Source: Fluviispira multicolorata
Lineage (GTDB): Bacteria > Bdellovibrionota_B > Oligoflexia > Silvanigrellales > Silvanigrellaceae
Reading direction: 5' to 3'
DNA: 64,000 nt
Assembly: GCF_009208585.1 (NCBI RefSeq)
Contig: NZ_WFLN01000008.1
Coordinates: forward strand, 181,982-245,981
Shown: one piece after another, positions 36,815-47,200 of the stretch
How positions within the stretch are numbered: the first letter of the stretch is position 1
Layout: each line of letters begins with the position of its first letter
Position numbers and translations under genes: made by a program
The notes under the pieces: model-generated
Told to the model about the DNA's origin: nothing
Seen by the model: only the letters and a program-made list of their open reading frames with translations
Databases searched by the model: none

Positions 36815-38269
36815 CTATTCATTTAAATCGTGTGGCATAAAATCGCGTACAGCTCTAAAATTTTTATGTGAACCATAATGACGTAAATTTGTTAATTTGC
36901 TTGTATAAAGACATGCATAAGTTTCAACCTGGGCGGCAAAACGAGAGTTTTGTCGTCCTGTTTTCATAAGTTCTCCCCAAATTGGATGTAGTTTTAAGTG
37001 GTAATTTCTAATCTCTTTTTTTTCAAGTTCTCTGAGCTTTAAAAGGTCATATCCAACTTTTTTTACATTTTTATCATCTTCAATGGAATCTTTATTTTTA
37101 GATTTCTTATTTTCTTTTTCTAAAAGTTGAAGTCTTTCAAACTCAGCCTCTAAATGGACTTTTTTTGAATTTAATATGTCACAAAGTCTATATTGCTCTT
37201 TTAGAGAATTGGATGAAATAATTTCTTTTTCAAGTTCTTCAATGACAAGCATTGTGCGCCAACCAATTTCTTTTTTACTTCTTAAAATATCTCCATAAAT
37301 ATGATCGCCTACATAAAGAATTTCTGATCCTGTTTTAATTCCTAAAATGTCATATAGTAATTTAAAATGTCCACCTTGGTAGACTGTAGGATATTCTTTG
37401 TTACTTTTTTTAAAAGTAATGAGATCGGTATTTATAAGATGTCCTGAATTAACATCAACTTCATAAAGCGGATTTTTGGCCATAAAAAATGCAGGTTTTT
37501 GAGATCCTGTAATAATTACGTCAAAATAATTTGTCCAATTTTGATTTAAATCTTTTTTGTGATTTCCTAACAAATAATTCATCACAACATTTGTATAATC
37601 CCAAAGGCTATTTGTTACTACAAATACTTTTCTGCCTGAGGCACGTAAATCCTTTAAAATTGTAGACAAGTGTTGATCAAGAGTTATATATTTTTCTGGA
37701 TTTTCTGCGACTCGGTGCTTAATGCTTCCATCTCTGTGGCAAAGATCAATACATTTTCGTACATCGTTATAAAATTCTTGGAAAGTCTTATTTTGCAGTT
37801 TTGAACTTTTATCTTTGTATTCGACTAACTGTGCAAATAAAAATGCTTCTGCAAGTGAAAAAAGTGTGTCAATTAATGCAAAATTAGGTTCTTCATAAAT
37901 AATTACATTTTCGACATCGTATAGTTTGCGGCGTTCATCACGCGTTAATTCGCGAAAGCCATGATATGCAACTTTAACATAACGATGTCTATCCATTTTG
38001 AGAATATTTCCACGAACTTTATCAATTATAAGCCCACGTATCATATAGGTATGGTCGAATTCCCAATTAGAAATTTCTTTTGGATAACCCATTTCAATAA
38101 GTTTTTTTAAAGTCTCTTCGTAAGCAAGTTTTTCAAAAGTTTCGGGCTTATAAAGTGCGAGAGTATAATCCATATCAAAGCCGACTGCTTTTATAGATTT
38201 CATATTAAGAGAACGGTTACAAAATATCTTCTCATATACTGGAATATCATCTAAATTTTCTGGAAACAT
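36815..38269 (-). CDS. HAD-IG family 5'-nucleotidase
   Basis: 484 residues. IKAVGFDMDYTLALYKPE (motif I with both Asp), VFVVTNSLWDYT (motif II) and EILYVGDHIYGDILRSK (motif IV) in the order seen in the cytosolic purine 5'-nucleotidase family (NT5C2/HAD-IG). It removes phosphate from IMP or GMP-like nucleotides, inferred from family. A charged insertion (KENKKSKNKDSIEDDKNVKK) precedes the C-terminal conserved part, which ends with YTSKLTNLRHYG. AAGGAG lies before the start. It follows the saccharopine-dehydrogenase-like gene by 56 bp on the same strand and may be cotranscribed. Confidence 0.88.
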   Translation of the reverse strand: MFPENLDDIPVYEKIFCNRSLNMKSIKAVGFDMDYTLALYKPETFEKLAYEETLKKLIEMGYPKEISNWEFDHTYMIRGLIIDKVRGNILKMDRHRYVKVAYHGFRELTRDERRKLYDVENVIIYEEPNFALIDTLFSLAEAFLFAQLVEYKDKSSKLQNKTFQEFYNDVRKCIDLCHRDGSIKHRVAENPEKYITLDQHLSTILKDLRASGRKVFVVTNSLWDYTNVVMNYLLGNHKKDLNQNWTNYFDVIITGSQKPAFFMAKNPLYEVDVNSGHLINTDLITFKKSNKEYPTVYQGGHFKLLYDILGIKTGSEILYVGDHIYGDILRSKKEIGWRTMLVIEELEKEIISSNSLKEQYRLCDILNSKKVHLEAEFERLQLLEKENKKSKNKDSIEDDKNVKKVGYDLLKLRELEKKEIRNYHLKLHPIWGELMKTGRQNSRFAAQVETYACLYTSKLTNLRHYGSHKNFRAVRDFMPHDLNE

Positions 38270-38325
38270 TCAAAACTCTCCTTGAGATACGACAACATCT
38301 CAAAGAGCAAAGAGACGTTGTCATT

Positions 38326-39429
38326 CTAAGAGTAATACTTTCCAAAGCGATTGCCTATACACTTGTTATAAGAAATATCTTCTTGACGGATAAATCCATT
38401 GGCAGGAAGTTGAGCGGTGGCATGAATATCAAGCACGGAACATATTCCAGCAGCAGTTGTTATTTGAATCGCACCCCAATGCTCACCACCAATCTCTGCA
38501 TGATATATTTTCTTAACATAACTTTGTTGAGTAAAGCGCCCTTCTTTTTCTCCAGTTACAGTTACAAAAATAATGACAACATCTTGTGAGGTGTGGGGAA
38601 GTGATCTTTCAAAAACTTTTTTTAATCCTTCACGATCATCAATAAATTTAAGATCGTGCAATAAAGTACATAAAATATCCCTATGGCCAGGATAACGAAT
38701 AGACTTGTAATCCATATGTGTTACTTTACCTGCGAGGCTCTCAGCTAAAGTACCAAGCCCCCCTGAAGTATTAAATGCTTCGTATTCTTCGCCATCAATA
38801 TTTAATAATTCTAAACCTTCAAGTGCTGGAACAGCTTCTAGTTTACCATCGGAAATGATTTCGCAAGCATTGCAGTATTCATTTATAAGGCCCTCTGTGC
38901 TCCAGGTTAAATTATATTTTAATCTGTTGTGGGGATACATTGGCAATGCGCCAACACGCATTTTAACGGTATTCACTTTGTCAAATTGATGCGCTAGATG
39001 GTTTGTTACAATTGTAATAAAACCTGGAGCTAATCCGCATTGCGGAATAAAAGCGCATTGTGCATCTTTCGCCAATTCTTTAATTTTAGCAGTCGTTTTA
39101 ACATCTTCTGTAAGATCTAAATAGTGAACTTTTAGTTTTTTAGCAACTTCAGCGATGCCAATATTGCAATAGAAAGGCGCGCAGCTTAAGATGTAATCCT
39201 TACCAGTTAGGACGCGCTCGATGTCTCTTTGTGACATGAAATCAGCCGTGTCATAATCGACATTTCTAAGTATTTTTCCACTTGTAGGAGATGTCGCTGC
39301 AATTTGTGCAGCATTTTTATTAGAGTCAATGACTGTGACGTGATAATCGTCAGATTGAGAGAGCATGTGGACAACCAATTTACCAATTTTGCCGGCACCA
39401 AAAACGGCAACATTCTTTTTCAACGACAT
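38326..39429 (-). CDS. Saccharopine dehydrogenase-family protein
   Basis: About 367 residues. NVAVFGAGKIGKLVVHML is the Rossmann NAD(P) site, VTVIDSN ends strand 2, and VHYLDLTED, IPQCGLAPGFITIVTNHLA and LKYNLTWSTEGLINEY match lysine-biosynthesis/catabolism dehydrogenases of the LYS9/lysine-6-dehydrogenase group. Likely role is NAD(P)-dependent formation or cleavage of a saccharopine-type amino acid. I prefer the second ATG (39429) since GAGGAG sits one base before the first. It is divergent from the arginine deiminase gene with 112 bp between, suggesting a shared regulatory region and joint control of basic amino-acid use. Confidence 0.85.
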   Translation of the reverse strand: MSLKKNVAVFGAGKIGKLVVHMLSQSDDYHVTVIDSNKNAAQIAATSPTSGKILRNVDYDTADFMSQRDIERVLTGKDYILSCAPFYCNIGIAEVAKKLKVHYLDLTEDVKTTAKIKELAKDAQCAFIPQCGLAPGFITIVTNHLAHQFDKVNTVKMRVGALPMYPHNRLKYNLTWSTEGLINEYCNACEIISDGKLEAVPALEGLELLNIDGEEYEAFNTSGGLGTLAESLAGKVTHMDYKSIRYPGHRDILCTLLHDLKFIDDREGLKKVFERSLPHTSQDVVIIFVTVTGEKEGRFTQQSYVKKIYHAEIGGEHWGAIQITTAAGICSVLDIHATAQLPANGFIRQEDISYNKCIGNRFGKYYS

Positions 39430-39541
39430 AGTCATTCTCCTCTAATATATAAAATGGCTCTTGGGCAGATCGGTGTGATCCGTGGTAACTGTGAGTTGTT
39501 ATTTTTGTCATTTAGCATCGTCTTGGTCAAGGAGTTTAACA

Positions 39542-40894
39542 GTGAAAGAGGAGTTACATTTGTATAAAGGAAGTCATTTTCGCTTTTGGGATTCTTTGTC
39601 TGAAGAAAAAAAAGCAGAAAATATCCATAAAATTAAAAGTAAAATTGGAGTTCATTCTGAAATAGGTAAATTGAGAAAAGTCTTTTTACACAGTCCAGGA
39701 CAAGAAGTTGAGTCAATGACACCTAAAAGTGCATCTGAATTGCTTTACAATGATATTATTTATTATAAAAATATTGTTGCAGGACATGCACAATTAAAAT
39801 CTGTTTTATCTTTAGTGAGTGAAGTGCTTGAAGTCTCGACTTGTCTAGAGGAAATATTAGATTATCAGCAAGCACGTAATGAACTTCTTGATCAAATATT
39901 GTATTATCAAGGTTGTCCCGATCTTAAATTTGAATTGAGTGAACTTCCTTCTGATGAGCTAGCAAAGTTACTCATTACGGGTGTTCCTTTAAAAAGAAAC
40001 TCTCTTGAGTCTTGGTTATCTTCAAAAACATTTTCTCTCGTTCCTTTACCAAATATGTACTTTATGCGTGATACAAGCATGGTGGTAGGTTCGAGAGTAA
40101 TATCTTCGAGAATGGCAAGTTCAGTTCGTTTTACCGAATCTCTTATTATGAGAGCTATTTATGAATATCACCCCGAGTTAAGCAGTCATGGTCTGTTACT
40201 TGATGCCTGTTATAAAAATAATGATCCAAAGTTCACCATTGAAGGCGGAGATATTTTGGTAATTAATGAAGATTTATTATTAATTGGTATCAGTGAAAGG
40301 ACAACTGTAAAAGCTGTCGATGCTCTCGTTAATTCTATTTTAAATGCTCGTACTGAAGAAGGTAAAACAGAACCTTTTAATATTTTATGCGTTATTTTAC
40401 CTCAAGAAAGAAGTACAATACATTTAGATATGATTTTTACAGTTGCAAACAAAGAACAAGCGGTTGTTTATTCTCCTTATGTTTTAGGGCGTGAAAGAGC
40501 TCGAGTTGTTCGTATACGAGTAAAAGCAGATGGCGATAAAAAATTTAAGGAAGTTGAAGATCTCATTTTAGGTTTGCGCAGTGTGGGTGTGCGCATGGAT
40601 CCAATCCCATGCGGTGGAGATAACCCTTTGCATCAACAGCGTGAGCAATGGAACAGTGGAGCGAATCTCTTTTCGTTTGCTCCAGGTAAAGTCATAAGTT
40701 ACATGCATGAGCACACATTACAGGCATGTGAAACCGCTGGTTTTAAAATTGTATCTGCTAAAGATGCGATAAAGCATCCAGCGCTTTTAAGCAGTGAATC
40801 TCCATTAGTTGTAACAGTAGAAGGAAGTGAGCTTTCTCGTGGAGGAGGAGGACCACGCTGTATGACTTGTCCCGTTTTGCGTGATCCAATTTAA
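39542..40894 (+). CDS. arcA: Arginine deiminase
   Basis: About 450 residues starting at GTG 39542, which has AAGGAG eight bases before it; a longer upstream frame lacks a site. Arginine deiminase turns arginine into citrulline and ammonia. Motifs in order: GVHSEIGKLRKVFLHSPG, LPNMYFMRDTSMVVG, FTIEGGDILVINEDLLLIG (Glu/Asp), STIHLDMIFTV (His), and RGGGGPRCMTCPVLRD with the nucleophilic Cys. No ornithine carbamoyltransferase or carbamate kinase is adjacent, so this is not a full ADI operon; it may deliver citrulline or ammonia, or counter acid. Confidence 0.93.
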   Translation: MKEELHLYKGSHFRFWDSLSEEKKAENIHKIKSKIGVHSEIGKLRKVFLHSPGQEVESMTPKSASELLYNDIIYYKNIVAGHAQLKSVLSLVSEVLEVSTCLEEILDYQQARNELLDQILYYQGCPDLKFELSELPSDELAKLLITGVPLKRNSLESWLSSKTFSLVPLPNMYFMRDTSMVVGSRVISSRMASSVRFTESLIMRAIYEYHPELSSHGLLLDACYKNNDPKFTIEGGDILVINEDLLLIGISERTTVKAVDALVNSILNARTEEGKTEPFNILCVILPQERSTIHLDMIFTVANKEQAVVYSPYVLGRERARVVRIRVKADGDKKFKEVEDLILGLRSVGVRMDPIPCGGDNPLHQQREQWNSGANLFSFAPGKVISYMHEHTLQACETAGFKIVSAKDAIKHPALLSSESPLVVTVEGSELSRGGGGPRCMTCPVLRDPI

Positions 40895-40901
40895 ATATTT
40901 T

Positions 40902-40974
40902 AACCCCCTTTGCAATGTGAATCGTCTCAAGTCATAATAATTATTGACGATAAAAAAATATAGAAAAGGGGGTT
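40902..40974 (+). terminator. Long-loop stem overlapping the next ribosome-binding site
   Basis: AACCCCCTTT (40902-40911) pairs perfectly with AAAGGGGGTT (40965-40974), followed by TTTTG. It lies between the arginine deiminase stop and the transglycosylase start at 40982. The right arm contains AAGGGGG, the only good Shine-Dalgarno of the transglycosylase, so it could terminate transcription or hide that site. The 53-base loop makes a plain terminator less certain. Confidence 0.4.
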
Positions 40975-40981
40975 TTTGAGG

Positions 40982-43024
40982 ATGCTCAAATTCTTAAAAA
41001 TAAAAGAAGAAAATTCTTTTAGAGCATTCATTATTTTAAGCTCTTATATTTTTATTTTAGCTTGTTCAAGTAATCCAATTTTAACTGAAAATTTGGAATT
41101 AACATTGCCCGATCAAAAGCAAATGCAGTCAAGAATTGAAAGAAATTCAAGCGAACTCTACCTTTCCAATTTAAGTTCTTATACTCCCCCTAAAGAAAAC
41201 CAACTTATTGAAGAAGCAAATTTTAAAAATTTGAAACTCTACAATGAAAGTGCAAAAATTCTTTCTGATTGGATTTTAAGAACGATTTCACAAAAAGATA
41301 AATCACAATTGGCAAAAAACTGTGAAGCCCTTATAGGGGGATTTAAAAAAGAGTTTCCACTAAATGAACAGTCTCTAGCTTGCACTGCATGGTGGCTTGA
41401 TCGAAAAAACAATGAAGAATTAAATTCACTGCGACGAAATTCATACTCCTCCTCTGCCAACTCAAAAAGATTAACAAGTAAACAAAAGCATGATTGGGAA
41501 AACTTCAGAGGGATGAGTTTTACGGATTCATTTTTGCAAATTGATCCAGATAATTTAAAACAGGCAGTTACTTTATCTGCAAAAGCTTTAAATTATTCTT
41601 CAGATTGTGATTTTGCAGGAGCGACTTCAGCCGTCATTTTACGCCTTGAATCCTTTTTACCAAATCATAATGCTTATTCAAGTATAGAAAAACTCTATTC
41701 TAAAGTTCAAAAATGTCTATTACCTAATTTAGAGGGAAGTGAAAAAGTTCATTTGAGAGTGGGTTTATTTCGCTTAATATCTGGTTTTCCTAATTCAGCA
41801 ACGCAGGCATTTGAAAAAGCTCTTCTTGAAAAAGATCCTCAAGAAAGTTCTCGCAGTTTATTTTGGCTTGGTGCTATTTATCAAAAAAATAATAGGAATT
41901 CGGATCCATCAAAAAATCCATTTTGGCAAAAACTTTTAAAAGAAGTGCCTATTTCATTAGCTGCCATTGTTGCATCGCAGCAAATGGGAGTTGATCCAAT
42001 GGAGAATTTGGTTCCGGATGATGAAATACTATTGCAAAGTCGAGAAGCCCAGGGGTGGAACGATAATAATTTAGAAGCTTTTATTTTTGATCTAATGAGA
42101 GCACGTAAGGATCAACAAGCTGCAACGGAATGGGCTGGATTTGTTGCAAGAACGACTGCTGTAAGCAATCCAAAAATGTTACTTTATTGGGCATTAGCAC
42201 AGAATTCTGTTTATAATTATAGGTATTCAATTTCTATGCTTGGTCGATATAGTAAAAGTGAAAAAAACTTTAAAGTAAGCAAAACTCTTTTATATATATT
42301 CTTTCCAAAACCTTATTTACGAGAAATATCTGATAAATCTATAGATATTGATCCAATCTTTGTACTCTCAGTAATTCGGCAAGAAAGTGCATTTGACCCC
42401 TATGCGAGATCGGGTGCAAATGCACGTGGACTTATGCAAATTTTACCCTCTACAGCTAAAAGTATTAAAAGAAAAGTTTCTGCGAAGCAGCTTTATGATC
42501 CTTTTATAAATATTGAGGTTGGTATTTCATATTTAAATAGACTTTTACGAAGATACGATGGAAGAATTGAATATGTATTGGCGGCTTATAATGCAGGTGC
42601 ATCTAATTTAGATAAATGGCGAGATCGCGTGTCAAATGACAATATGATGTTATTTAGTGATTACATGCCTTTTCGTGAAACACGTAGTTATGTATCAATT
42701 ATTTTAAGAAATTATTATTGGTATGGAAGAATATTATCTGAAAAGGATGACAATCTAGCGAGGAAAATTAAACAACAAAGTGCACAAGCACGCTGGAAAT
42801 CTGATAGTATTTTAGCGCTTTTAGAAGGTTCTTGGAAGACAAATTTAGATGCACAAAAAAAAGCATTACTTGAAAAAATTTATATTTTTGGTAACAATTC
42901 ATCCCAAATGAGTGCTCATTCTAAAGTCTGGAAAGATATTCTTTCTCCAAAAGATAAAACCTTTGTTGATCAAATAAAAGAAGAAGAAAGCAAAGATAAA
43001 ACTGCATTTACTCCCTCCAAATAA
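40982..43024 (+). CDS. Soluble lytic transglycosylase (Slt70-like) lipoprotein
   Basis: 680 residues. The signal segment FRAFIILSSYIFILACSSN ends in a lipobox (ILAC), so it is probably a lipoprotein. The long middle is alpha-helical superhelix (for example HLRVGLFRLISGFPNSATQAF, SSRSLFWLGAIY). The C-terminal lysozyme-like domain has SVIRQESAFDPYARSGANAR (catalytic Glu), GLMQILPSTAK, YDPFINIEVGISYLNRLLRR and LAAYNAGASNLDKWRD. It cleaves peptidoglycan glycan strands to anhydro ends. ATG 40982 uses AAGGGGG upstream; that site is inside a predicted stem. Confidence 0.9.
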   Translation: MLKFLKIKEENSFRAFIILSSYIFILACSSNPILTENLELTLPDQKQMQSRIERNSSELYLSNLSSYTPPKENQLIEEANFKNLKLYNESAKILSDWILRTISQKDKSQLAKNCEALIGGFKKEFPLNEQSLACTAWWLDRKNNEELNSLRRNSYSSSANSKRLTSKQKHDWENFRGMSFTDSFLQIDPDNLKQAVTLSAKALNYSSDCDFAGATSAVILRLESFLPNHNAYSSIEKLYSKVQKCLLPNLEGSEKVHLRVGLFRLISGFPNSATQAFEKALLEKDPQESSRSLFWLGAIYQKNNRNSDPSKNPFWQKLLKEVPISLAAIVASQQMGVDPMENLVPDDEILLQSREAQGWNDNNLEAFIFDLMRARKDQQAATEWAGFVARTTAVSNPKMLLYWALAQNSVYNYRYSISMLGRYSKSEKNFKVSKTLLYIFFPKPYLREISDKSIDIDPIFVLSVIRQESAFDPYARSGANARGLMQILPSTAKSIKRKVSAKQLYDPFINIEVGISYLNRLLRRYDGRIEYVLAAYNAGASNLDKWRDRVSNDNMMLFSDYMPFRETRSYVSIILRNYYWYGRILSEKDDNLARKIKQQSAQARWKSDSILALLEGSWKTNLDAQKKALLEKIYIFGNNSSQMSAHSKVWKDILSPKDKTFVDQIKEEESKDKTAFTPSK

Positions 43025-43215
43025 AAATCAATAAATGCTTAAAATTATGGCATGAATAAATAAAAATACTTTGAAGGTGCAAGACAAAAAAATGTTCATA
43101 TGCTATTTAGAGATTGATTTATGTAAGAATTTAGTTAATAGGTTATTAAGTTTAATTTATAAGTACATATTTTTTAAAAAAGAATATTGAGCAATTCTAA
43201 TTTCGAGGATTAAGC

Positions 43216-44220
43216 ATGAAAAAGAAAAGCATATTAGCAATTTTGATTATTCCATTATCTGTTTTACTTTTTATTTTTTGTACGAATAAAGAGAAACACG
43301 AAAAAGCAACCTTACCTCCATCCGGAGTTATTCCTAAAGTTACAGATGATTTTAAAAATAGCAATTTAGTCACTCCTAAGAAGGAAGGAGTTGAAAATAA
43401 TGGCACCACTGTAGATGAAAACACTCAATCAGTAAGTAATCTAAACAAATTAGGCGAAAACTCCATTACGACACAAGCCGATATGAGTCTGCAGAAAAAG
43501 GAAAATCATTCAGAGCAAAATAAAACTGGAATTCGTGTGAGTGGAAATGTAGTTTCATTGAAACAAGGAAATTTAAGCTTTCAAACAAAAGGTTTTATTG
43601 CTCAGGAATTTGTAAATGTGGGTGATAAAATAAGTAAAGGTCAAATAATTGCTATTTTAGATGATAGAAATCCTTTGCTTCAAAAGAAATTACAACAACA
43701 AAATGTGCAATTAGCCAAAGTAAAATTTGAGCAATCAAAACGGGAATTGGCAAGAACTGATGAGCTATTTAAAAAGCATGCCACAACTCCGTTTGCATTG
43801 GAACAATCACAAGATTCATTTACATCTGCACAAATTCAATTGACACAAGCAGAAACCAATTTAGTTTTAGCAGAGAAAGCATTTAATGATACGCGTCTGA
43901 TTGCTCCCTATGATGGGAAAATATCTGGTAAATTTAAAGATATTGGAGAGTTTGTTTCAGAAGGAATGTCAGTTTTTAGTGCATTTGAAGATAAAAATGT
44001 AGAAATTTCTTTACAAATAAATGAAGCTCAAATGTCTAGAGTAAAAATTGGAATGGAAATTAACGTAAGTGTTCCTTCGATAGATAAAACAGCCATATTA
44101 AAAATAACAAGAATTGTTGATTTGATATCTAAAGAAACAAGAATGTTTGAAGTGCGTGGAAAAGTAAATACAATTGATATTAATCTTATTCCTGGGCAAT
44201 TTGTTGAGGCGGAATTCTAA
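43216..44220 (+). CDS. RND efflux periplasmic adaptor (membrane fusion protein)
   Basis: 334 residues. An N-terminal hydrophobic anchor (ILAILIIPLSVLLFIFC) precedes a low-complexity stretch of 80 residues that is longer than usual. Then RVSGNVVSLKQGNLSFQTKGFIAQEFVNVGDKISKGQIIAILDD (lipoyl-like half), a coiled-coil hairpin (LQQQNVQLAKVKFEQSKREL ... SAQIQLTQAETNLVLAEKAF), DTRLIAPYDGKISG and the beta-barrel part (VSVPSIDKTAIL). It links an RND pump to an outer-membrane channel. Its stop overlaps the permease start as TAATG, so the two are coupled. Confidence 0.9.
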   Translation: MKKKSILAILIIPLSVLLFIFCTNKEKHEKATLPPSGVIPKVTDDFKNSNLVTPKKEGVENNGTTVDENTQSVSNLNKLGENSITTQADMSLQKKENHSEQNKTGIRVSGNVVSLKQGNLSFQTKGFIAQEFVNVGDKISKGQIIAILDDRNPLLQKKLQQQNVQLAKVKFEQSKRELARTDELFKKHATTPFALEQSQDSFTSAQIQLTQAETNLVLAEKAFNDTRLIAPYDGKISGKFKDIGEFVSEGMSVFSAFEDKNVEISLQINEAQMSRVKIGMEINVSVPSIDKTAILKITRIVDLISKETRMFEVRGKVNTIDINLIPGQFVEAEF

Positions 44221-47200
44221 TGTTTTTATCAGACTTATCTATTAAAAGACCTGTTCTAGCAACAATATTAAACCTTTTATTTATTGTGTTTGGTTTATTC
44301 TCGTTTTCTAAAATTGCTGTGGAAAATAATCCAAATATTGATTTCCCTATCATCATTGTGAGTGCTGCATGGCCTGGAGCGGATGCAACGTTGGTAGAAG
44401 AAAAGTTACTCAAAGTGATGGAAGAAAACTTAAATGGAATTGAAGGACTTGATAGCTTAATAGGGACTGCGTCGCCTAATTCTGCGTTCGTTGTGCTGCA
44501 ATTTAAATTGGGTATAGAAACATCAACTGCAATGCAAAATGTCCTTAATCAAGTGGGTGTTATTCAAGGAAATCCGAGTTATCCAAGCTCATCAGGAGCT
44601 CGAGCTCCACAAATTAGGCGAATTCAAATTGGGGAACTTCCCATTGCAACCCTTGTATTATCAAGTGAAGGAAGTTATCCGTTTGGAGCATTATCCTCTT
44701 TTGCAAATGATAAACTAGTATCAAAATTCCAACAAATAAATGGTATTGGGCAAGTAAATATAATTGGAGATAGAGAAAGAGAAATTCAAGTTCTTCTCAA
44801 TAAATCTACTTTGCAAAGTATTGGATTAAGCCCTTCTCTTGTCGCAAATGCAATTCAAAGTCAAATTATGGAAATGCAAGGAGGAACGCTTGAAACAAAT
44901 TCTAATCAAATTCAGATTAAAACAACAGGAGTTCCATATTCTGTCGATCAAATTGCTCGTATTGCCATTCCAGTTCCAGGGCAAAGTGGAAATATAATTC
45001 GGGTAAGCGATGTTGCTGAAGTTATAGATGGTCTTGCATTTGAAAGCACTTATGGTCGATACAATGATAAATCAAGTATTATATTATTAGTAAATAAACA
45101 AGCAGGTGGAAATATAGTAAAAAGTGCTTCTGAAATAAAAGATAAAGTAGCTGAAATAAACAAAACTCTCCCACCAAATGTTTCTTTAAAAATGATAAAA
45201 GATAGTTCAGTTTTCATTAAAGATTCTATGAGCTCAGTCTTTTTGGATATGATTTTGGGAGCTATTTTAGCTGTCTGTATTATTTATATATTTTTAAGGG
45301 ATTGGCGTGCAACAATTATCAGCGCATTAGCATTGCCCACAGCAATTATTGGAACCTTTGCAGCATTTACTCTTTTTGACTTTTCTATAAATAATATGAC
45401 TTTGCTCGGCCTTACTTTGTCAATAGGTCTGTTGGTTGATGATGCAATTGTTGTTATCGAAAATATTTATCGACATATTGGGATGGGTAAGAGCGCCTTA
45501 CAAGCAGCAAAAGATGGGACAGCAGAAATTGGACTTGCTGCAATTGCAATTTCTCTTTCAGTCTGCGCTGTTTTTATTCCTGTTGCATTTATGGACGGTA
45601 TTGTTGGAAGATTTTTTTATCCTTTTGGAATTACAGTATCTGTTGCTGTATTAATATCTCTTTTTATTGCTTTTACTTTAACGCCAATGTTGTCAAGTCG
45701 CCTACTTAAAAAAAGTCATGATTTTGATCCTCGAAAGCAACCTATCAGCGCAAAATTTGAAGTTTATTTTAAAGCAACTGAACATTATTATAAAAAAATA
45801 TTAACTTATTGTTTATTTAGTTTAAAGAGAAGATTATATACTGTATTAAGTGGAGTTATCTTTCTTCTTTTAAGTTTTATTATGCTTGCCTTTGTGCCAA
45901 AAGCCTTTGTTCCAATAGATGATATAAATGAATTGAGTGTTGTTTATCAATTTTCTCCAGATACACCATTAAGTTATACTAAAGAAAAAGCTATAAAAAT
46001 GAGTGAGCAGATTCGTGCTTATGCAGGAGTAAAAGATGTTCTGTTGGTAATTGGGAGCGATATTGATAAACCTTCCTATAAAGCAAGTTTAGCAGTTTTA
46101 TTAGTGAAAAGGGATGAGAGAAAATATGGAGTGCAAGAATTAGTAAATAGATTAAGAATTGATTTAAACAAATCTTTTTCTGAAAAAGGCTCTCTTATTC
46201 AGGTTGATATGCCAAATATTGGAGGAAGAGCACAACTTATTCAATTGAAACTAATTGGCTCAGACAGCGAAAAACTTCAAGCATGGTCAAATCATATGAA
46301 GGAGTTTATAGAGACAAAAGTTCCGGATGCAGTTGATACATTTATTGATCCTCCTCCTTTTTATAAGCAAATTTCTATTGTTCCTGATGCGGTGCGTGCT
46401 GCTGATGTTGGAATAAGTGCAAACGATATTGGACAGTCAATTAATATTTTATTTAATAAAGAAGGAATGAAGCTTGGAGAAATGCAAGATAGTCTTGGAA
46501 ATCGCAATGATGTGCGCATAAAAATAAACCCTAAAGATTCACAAAAAGTTGAAGATATTTCAGGCTTGTATATTCAGAATAAAAATGGAATGCAAATTCC
46601 TCTTGCATCAGTAACAGATATTAAATTAAATGATTCTCCTTCTAAAATCACTCACTCAGGAGGAATTCCATTTGTTTTTGTACTTGCCAATTATATTGGA
46701 AAAGATTTATCTAACGTAAATAAAATGATAGCAAAAGAAGCAAATAGTACCAAACCAGATGGTTTTGTGTTTGAATTCGATGGTCAAGGAAAATTTTTAG
46801 GAGAAACAATAAGTGCAATGATATTTGCTGTTGCATTATCAATTTTATTAGTTTTTATGACTTTATGTGCTCAATTTGAGAGTTACATTTTTCCATTTGT
46901 AATTATGACTTGTGTTCCTTTAGCATTTTCTGGTGCATTTGGATTTTTACTTATTACTGGCAAGCAAATGAATCTTTATGCAATGATTGGTTTAATTATG
47001 CTCATTGGCTTGGTGGTTAAAAGTGGTATATTATTAATTGATTTTACCTTGCAAAGAATGAGACAAGGAATAGATGTCAATGTAGCCTTGCTTGAAGCTG
47101 GTCCCCTCCGTTTGCGACCTATCTTAATGACAACATTTGCAATGATATTTGGAATGTTGCCTATTGCCTTTGGGCATGGCGCAGGTGGTGAAGGGCGTTC

